This document shows positions 58,620-64,000 of a DNA stretch of 64,000 bases, piece by piece. The notes below the pieces were generated by a model. It had not been told where the DNA came from and searched no databases. It worked only from the letters and a program-made list of their open reading frames with translations. Position 1 is the stretch's first letter. Each line of letters opens with the position of its first letter. Source of the stretch: Chloroflexota bacterium (GTDB lineage: Bacteria > Chloroflexota > Dehalococcoidia > Lucifugimonadales > QGNO01); NCBI GenBank assembly GCA_003228195.2, contig QGNO01000005.1, positions 1 through 64,000 of the forward strand, in the 5' to 3' direction. The translations under genes were made by a program, and so were the position numbers.

Positions 58620-60986
58620 ATGGAATTAGAAACAGTCCAAAAAAATGATGGGACAACACCATTGCAACCTACCGTAAGTAAAAATGTAGCTAGTTGGAGC
58701 CGTTCGGAAATCAGCTTATACATTTTACTCTTGGCTACAGCCCTAGTATTGCGTTTATGGGACCTAGGATACCAAGCGCTGCATCACGATGAGAGTCTAC
58801 ACGCGATGTACTCTTGGTATCTCTATTCTGGGAATGGCTACACCCACGATCCAATGATGCATGGACCTTTCCAATTCCTAGGAACCGCTGCAATATTTTT
58901 GGCACTATGGGATTCAGATTTTACGGTAAGACTACTCCCAGTGCTGTTCGGCACCTTTCTTGTTGCAACTCCGATATTACTTAGATGTTTCCTTGGCCGG
59001 AGCGGTGCTTTATTCACTGCGCTCCTGTTATGCATATCTCCGACAACTCTCTATTTCAGTCGATTTGCTCGAAACGATGTCTACATGGCTGTATGGACTA
59101 TGCTATTAGTAGCATTCATATGGCGTTATATTGAGAGTGGGAAAAACAGATACTTAGTATTGCTAGCAGCAACTCTATCTCTCGCATTCTCCACCAAAGA
59201 GAGCACCTTCATAATTGTTTTCGTGTTCAGCAGTTATCTCCTAGTATCCGCATATAAAGACATAGGACCTTGGCTAATTGGACGCAAGCACTTAAAAACT
59301 TTTTCTCGTCATGGTTCGCTTCTTGTTCTGTTGACATGCCTCAGTCTCCCATTTGCTGGTGCTGGCATAGCCATTGTTCAGGGTAGTATCGGACTTACTC
59401 TAGCGAACTCAGATTACAACTTGGGACCACATGGCATACCACTCGGTAGTAGCTTATTCGTAGCCTTCTTTACTGTCGCTGTTTTCACGTTAATATCTTT
59501 ATTTATTGGCTTTAAATGGAAACCGAATGGTGTTAGAGCTTGGGTTCAGATCTCAATAGTATTGATCACTACTCTAGCCCTAGCTTCAGCATTAATTGAT
59601 CTGATATTCGAAGTCAACCTAATTAAGTACTCAATACCTACAGGACTTCTAGGGACAGCAATAGCCGCCATTATTGTAGGTGTGAGGCAACGGGGTTGGT
59701 GGTTGCTCAGCTTAGGCGTATTCCTTTCCATCTGGACATTGACTCACACAACCTTTTTAACAAACCCTGAAGGTGTAGCCACGGGTTTCTGGCAATCATT
59801 AGGTTATTGGGTAGTTCAACAGGGAGTAGCTAGAGGTGATCAACCTTGGTATTACTATTTGATTATCGGATTAAATTATGAATTTATAGCGGCAATTTTT
59901 GGAGGCATAGGAATCTACTCGTTCCTAACCAAAGGAGATAAGTTCAGTATTTTCCTTGTTTACTGGGCATGCACTAACCTCTTAATTTACACCTATGCTA
60001 GCGAAAAGATGCCGTGGTTGTTGCTTAATATTACCCTACCTTTCCTTTTGATCTCTGGAAAACTTATGGGTGATCTCTGGAACAAACTACCATGGTGCAA
60101 AAATGAAGTGGAAAATCAAGTAGCTTTGCGGCAGGAACGGAATACACTATTCACTAACGTCATTAGAGTGGCCCATTGGAATTCCATTCTTTTCACGATT
60201 TGTCTAATAGCAACATTGCTGTCATTCGGATGGATTATCCAAAACCACATGTTTGCTAACGTAGAACTTAATATTAGAAATGTAGGTATCTGGGCATCCG
60301 CACTAGGACTTCTACTAATCTCAAGTTATTTATTAGTAAATGCTCCCACAGATAAGCGTCGGCCATTGTTCCTGCTTTCTCTTGCTGCAACGCTTTGCAT
60401 ATTGACTGTAATTAGTTCATTTAGATTGACCTACAAACACTCTGATATTCCCGTAGAAATGCTAATCTACACACAAACTTCTCCTGACATACCCAAAATC
60501 ATGCATGCAATCGAACGGCTGGGAACGACTACAGGTGAAGGGAGCAACTTAGTGGTAACAGTGGACAGCTCTGATGGGTATACTTGGCCGTGGGCCTGGT
60601 ATTTGAGAAACTACCCCAACGCATCTTATCCTTGTCTCGGCGCCGATGACGGCTGCGGGGCTGATAAGTTACCTACCAATTCAGATGTTTTGCTTCTTTC
60701 CGCTAGCAATCAATATACAGTAAATACTGGTACAATCGATTTCGCAGAACCTAAGCCATACAAACACCGGTGGTGGTTCCCCGAATACGATACTTACAGA
60801 GAACTTACAATCCCTAAGATAGCAGACGGAATAGATAGCAAACAATCGTGGTGCCGTGTTTTCGGATATTTTTGGAACCGCCACCTACCCCATAGCCTAG
60901 GCACATCCAACGCTTACGCCTATTTCCCATCTTCTTTTGATGTGGGAGAAATAAATTCTAATACAATACCTTCCCAAATATGTTAA
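58620..60986 (+). CDS. TIGR03663/Agl23-like polytopic GT-C family protein
   Basis: LRLWDLGYQALHHDESLHAMYSWYLYSGNGYTHDPMMHGPFQFLGTA motif, multi-TM; ATG at 58620 avoids overlap with the upstream stop. Confidence 0.85.
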   Translation: MELETVQKNDGTTPLQPTVSKNVASWSRSEISLYILLLATALVLRLWDLGYQALHHDESLHAMYSWYLYSGNGYTHDPMMHGPFQFLGTAAIFLALWDSDFTVRLLPVLFGTFLVATPILLRCFLGRSGALFTALLLCISPTTLYFSRFARNDVYMAVWTMLLVAFIWRYIESGKNRYLVLLAATLSLAFSTKESTFIIVFVFSSYLLVSAYKDIGPWLIGRKHLKTFSRHGSLLVLLTCLSLPFAGAGIAIVQGSIGLTLANSDYNLGPHGIPLGSSLFVAFFTVAVFTLISLFIGFKWKPNGVRAWVQISIVLITTLALASALIDLIFEVNLIKYSIPTGLLGTAIAAIIVGVRQRGWWLLSLGVFLSIWTLTHTTFLTNPEGVATGFWQSLGYWVVQQGVARGDQPWYYYLIIGLNYEFIAAIFGGIGIYSFLTKGDKFSIFLVYWACTNLLIYTYASEKMPWLLLNITLPFLLISGKLMGDLWNKLPWCKNEVENQVALRQERNTLFTNVIRVAHWNSILFTICLIATLLSFGWIIQNHMFANVELNIRNVGIWASALGLLLISSYLLVNAPTDKRRPLFLLSLAATLCILTVISSFRLTYKHSDIPVEMLIYTQTSPDIPKIMHAIERLGTTTGEGSNLVVTVDSSDGYTWPWAWYLRNYPNASYPCLGADDGCGADKLPTNSDVLLLSASNQYTVNTGTIDFAEPKPYKHRWWFPEYDTYRELTIPKIADGIDSKQSWCRVFGYFWNRHLPHSLGTSNAYAYFPSSFDVGEINSNTIPSQIC

Positions 60987-61034
60987 ACCTCCAAGATTGG
61001 CTGACTATGCTTCAGTAGTGGGCAGCATTTATAC

Positions 61035-62123
61035 TTGACCTTAATGAAAAATCATCGTGTCTGGATTGGCCTTGTTATTAGCTTGGTATTTTTGGGGCTA
61101 CTATTCTGGCAAATAGACCTTGCCCAAGTACTTAAGCATCTAAAAGAAGCGGAATATATCTACATTGTCCCAGGAGTCATGGTGTATTTCTGCATCTGCG
61201 TGTTGTTCCGCACACTAAGGTGGCGGCTACTACTAACTCCAATAAAGCCCATAAGTGCTCGACGATTACTACCGGTAGTTTTGGTCGGGTACATGGCCAA
61301 CAACGTTCTACCCATGAGAATAGGGGAGATAGTACGCAGTTATTATCTCGGAAAACGTGAGAACGTAAGTACAGTTGCAACCCTGGCAACTATAGCAATT
61401 GAAAAGGTTTTGGACGGAGTCGTGTTGATTGGGTTACTCATATTAGTTTCAATATTTACTCCAGTGACAGGACTAGTAAGCAATGTCGCCACTGAAACCA
61501 ACATTCATTGGTCTATCCTAGTTTTAGGTACCACGGTGCCTTTTGTAGGAATCATGGCTTTAATGTGGATAATTGCAAATCATCCTAAAACAATTGCTTG
61601 GATTCCAAGATTAATGCTTAACTGTTTACCAGAGAAATTCCGGGCTGTAATCAAAGAATTGATAAATAAGTCTTTGGTGGGGCTTGAAGCGTTGAATGAC
61701 TCGAAGCGGCTATCAGCAATAATTCTAATGTCTTTCCCAGTGTGGGCAGGAGAGATCGGCCTATACTACTTGGTGGGGCTTTCATTCGATTTACAGTCAA
61801 TACTGGGTGGACCTATGTTTATGATAGTTGCGATGATAGTAGTAGCCTGCATTTCAAATCTTGCTACTGCCATACCAGCCTCTCAAGGATCTATCGGACC
61901 ATTTGAACTATTCGCCGTAGCGTCATTGGTAGTGCTAGGAGTTGATCCAGAAATTGCCACAGCATATTCACTAGTCTTACACTTGACCCTACTAGTGCCT
62001 ATCAGCATAGCTGGATTAATATCATTATGGCTTGGAAATGACTCTGTAAAAAATGTCATTAACTACAAATCCCCTGCGAGTAATATGAAAAAGCATCCTG
62101 GTAAAAGAGAGGGTTCAAGTTGA
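61035..62123 (+). CDS. Flippase-like (UPF0104 / LPG synthase TM domain) protein
   Basis: FRTLRWRLLLTPIKP, VGYMANNVLPMRIGEIVRSYYLGKRENVSTVATLATIAIEKVLDG motifs. Confidence 0.9.
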   Translation: MTLMKNHRVWIGLVISLVFLGLLFWQIDLAQVLKHLKEAEYIYIVPGVMVYFCICVLFRTLRWRLLLTPIKPISARRLLPVVLVGYMANNVLPMRIGEIVRSYYLGKRENVSTVATLATIAIEKVLDGVVLIGLLILVSIFTPVTGLVSNVATETNIHWSILVLGTTVPFVGIMALMWIIANHPKTIAWIPRLMLNCLPEKFRAVIKELINKSLVGLEALNDSKRLSAIILMSFPVWAGEIGLYYLVGLSFDLQSILGGPMFMIVAMIVVACISNLATAIPASQGSIGPFELFAVASLVVLGVDPEIATAYSLVLHLTLLVPISIAGLISLWLGNDSVKNVINYKSPASNMKKHPGKREGSS

Positions 62124-63442
62124 AAGTAGGCATAATAGGTGGAGGTATAGGAGGATTAGGGGCTGGATACGAACTTGCAAAGACTGGCCACCATGTAACT
62201 ATCTATGAAAGGGCGCCATTCCTAGGCGGGCTGGCGTCGACCTTCGAAGTTGGTGGCGGGCGGCTTGAACGCTTCTATCACCATCTATTCAAGTCTGATA
62301 CGACCATCATTGCCTTGCTAAACGAGCTGGGGCTCAATGAACATCTCGTCTGGGAGCAGCCAAAAACCGGATGGTTTCACGGTGGTACGATATACCCATT
62401 TTCAGGCCCATTGGACCTTCTTAAATTTAAACCTCTTGGGCTAATCGACAGAATAAGAATGGGGCTGGCTACCTTGTACTTACAACGGGTGAAAAATTGG
62501 GAGAAATTCGAACAGGTTACGGCCGCTGAGTACATCAGAAAACTGGCAGGCCAACGTAACTATGAGGTCTTATGGGAACCTATGCTTAAAGGCAAATTCT
62601 CTCACTATTACGATCGAATAGGCATGCCTTGGCTTTGGAGTAAATTTGCGACACGTACCAAATCCAGAGGTAAGGATTTCAAGGAAAGCCTGGGCTACAT
62701 AAAGGGGAGCTGGGGAATCTTAATAGATGAAATGGAAAGCCGTATTAAACATTGGGGTGGAGAGATCTACACTGGTACTTCAGTGTCAAAAATTTTAACT
62801 GAGAAAGGTCGTGCTAAAGGACTCACTATCGTTAGTGCATCCGGGGAAGAGACCGAGCAAGAATTCGATTTGATAATAGCCACTGTGCCAAGCTTCATCT
62901 TACCGAATCTAGTGGAAATGCAAGAAGAATACGTGTCGAAGCTACGTGGTGTCGAATACGAAGGAGCCATAGCAGTAATATGGGTGCTAAAGAAAAGTCT
63001 TTCCCCCATTTACTGGCTAAACATAGGTGACCGCGACATGCCTTTTCTGCTTGTACTGGAACAAACAAACTTGGTGCCTCCGAAGGAATACGGAGATAAG
63101 CATATCGTATATACAGCAGATTACGTGGCAAAGGATGACCGAAGATGGAACATGAGCACAGATGAAATAGTTAAAGAATATCTTGAAGGTTTGAAGCGAA
63201 TAAACCCGGATTTTGAAGAATCATGGATAGAGGCGCATTATCTCCACAAGGAACCAGCTGCCCAACCGATTATAGAGATTAACTACAAGGATAAAATGCC
63301 GGAAACAAAAACACCTGTTGAGCGTCTTTGGTTAGCTTCAATGAGCCAAGTATACCCAGAGGATCGCGGAACCAATTACAGCTTGCGTTTGGGCATAAGA
63401 GTGGCTAGGGACGCAATTGCCGATATAAATGCCGAAAAATGA
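62120..63442 (+). CDS. NAD(P)/FAD-dependent oxidoreductase (protoporphyrinogen oxidase/UDP-galactopyranose mutase-like), TTG start
   Basis: KVGIIGGGIGGLGAGYELAKTGHHVTIYERAPFLGGLASTFEVGG dinucleotide-binding motif. Confidence 0.9.
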   Translation: MKVGIIGGGIGGLGAGYELAKTGHHVTIYERAPFLGGLASTFEVGGGRLERFYHHLFKSDTTIIALLNELGLNEHLVWEQPKTGWFHGGTIYPFSGPLDLLKFKPLGLIDRIRMGLATLYLQRVKNWEKFEQVTAAEYIRKLAGQRNYEVLWEPMLKGKFSHYYDRIGMPWLWSKFATRTKSRGKDFKESLGYIKGSWGILIDEMESRIKHWGGEIYTGTSVSKILTEKGRAKGLTIVSASGEETEQEFDLIIATVPSFILPNLVEMQEEYVSKLRGVEYEGAIAVIWVLKKSLSPIYWLNIGDRDMPFLLVLEQTNLVPPKEYGDKHIVYTADYVAKDDRRWNMSTDEIVKEYLEGLKRINPDFEESWIEAHYLHKEPAAQPIIEINYKDKMPETKTPVERLWLASMSQVYPEDRGTNYSLRLGIRVARDAIADINAEK

Positions 63443-63448
63443 CCTCAA

Positions 63449-64000
63449 ATGAAATTCATCCTTGTAGTTAATCCTCAAAGCGGCACAAAACAAAGTTCAA
63501 AAATCCTAGATCTTATTCAACCCATTTTTCATACCAAAGGTGCTGAACTGTCAATAATCCCAACGGAGTTCAGTGGGCATGCAGAAAAAATTGCTGAAAC
63601 CGTAAGTTTAACTGGATATGATGGCTTCCTAGCTTTGGGAGGGGACGGAACTTTTAACGAAGTTGTGAACGGGATGATCAAACGTACTACTGGAAAAAGG
63701 ATACCAATAGGCATTATTCCAGGAGGATCTGGGAACTCATTCCTCCGAAACCTGGAGATTGGCGACCCTATCAAAGCATCTGAAGTAATAACTTCGGGGA
63801 ATATACGATTAGTCGACACAGCTAGAATCGAAATGAATAGCCTTATTCGGCATTCAATCAATTTGATCGGGTGGGGCTTGGTCACAGATGTAGGCAAAAG
63901 AGCTGAACAACTCCGCTGGTTAGGATTCAGCCGCTATACGATCTCTAGCATCATTGAAATACTTTTGAAAAAGGAACGCAAAGCACTTCTGGTTGTAGAT
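63449..64000 (+). CDS. Diacylglycerol kinase-family lipid kinase (partial, runs off window)
   Basis: Not in ORF track because no stop in window; my translation: MKFILVVNPQSGTKQSSKILDLIQ...GYDGFLALGGDGTFNEVVNGM...IPIGIIPGGSGNSFLRNL. Confidence 0.9.
   Translation, partial: MKFILVVNPQSGTKQSSKILDLIQPIFHTKGAELSIIPTEFSGHAEKIAETVSLTGYDGFLALGGDGTFNEVVNGMIKRTTGKRIPIGIIPGGSGNSFLRNLEIGDPIKASEVITSGNIRLVDTARIEMNSLIRHSINLIGWGLVTDVGKRAEQLRWLGFSRYTISSIIEILLKKERKALLVVD

Noticed and set aside
63529-63897. Minus-strand 122-aa ORF
   Set aside because: Antisense to the recognisable lipid kinase frame.

Overview
The window looks like chromosomal DNA from a Chloroflexota-like, possibly SAR202-like, bacterium. The lineage is inferred from gene content and was not tested. 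Gene density is high and there are no IS elements, phage genes or CRISPR arrays that I can see. Main blocks: (i) a possible tmRNA/tRNA-like 3' end, a collagen-like lipoprotein gene and tRNA-Arg (1-1.2 kb); (ii) a catabolic island (1.2-13.7 kb) with two family III CoA-transferases, two paralogous double-hotdog MaoC-like proteins, an Ldh-type dehydrogenase, an amidase, a Gfo/Idh/MocA oxidoreductase, an HpcH/HpaI aldolase and a penicillin acylase; (iii) tRNA-Pro, plsY, acnA, an MFS transporter, folP-folK, a TlpA-like protein, sbcD, an E. coli-order frdABCD set and glyS; (iv) a rhodanese, an MBL hydrolase, an amidohydrolase, a membrane pyrophosphatase, an N-terminally extended ThiE, rnhB, mnmA, rsfS, ndk, tsaB, tsaE and thiL; (v) tRNA-Lys, tRNA-Leu, two Opp/Dpp-type ATPases, lepA, galU, a roughly 270-nt SRP RNA, rsmA, ispE, a PHP protein, a DnaQ-DinG fusion, an OGG1-like glycosylase, a CCA transferase, rnc and ftsY; (vi) an envelope-associated cluster (DUF2298, TIGR03663/Agl23-like, a UPF0104-type flippase-like protein, an FAD oxidoreductase and a lipid kinase) running off the right edge. 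The best candidates for under-described biology are the catabolic island and the terminal envelope cluster. All family calls come from reading translated sequence; no database search was run.
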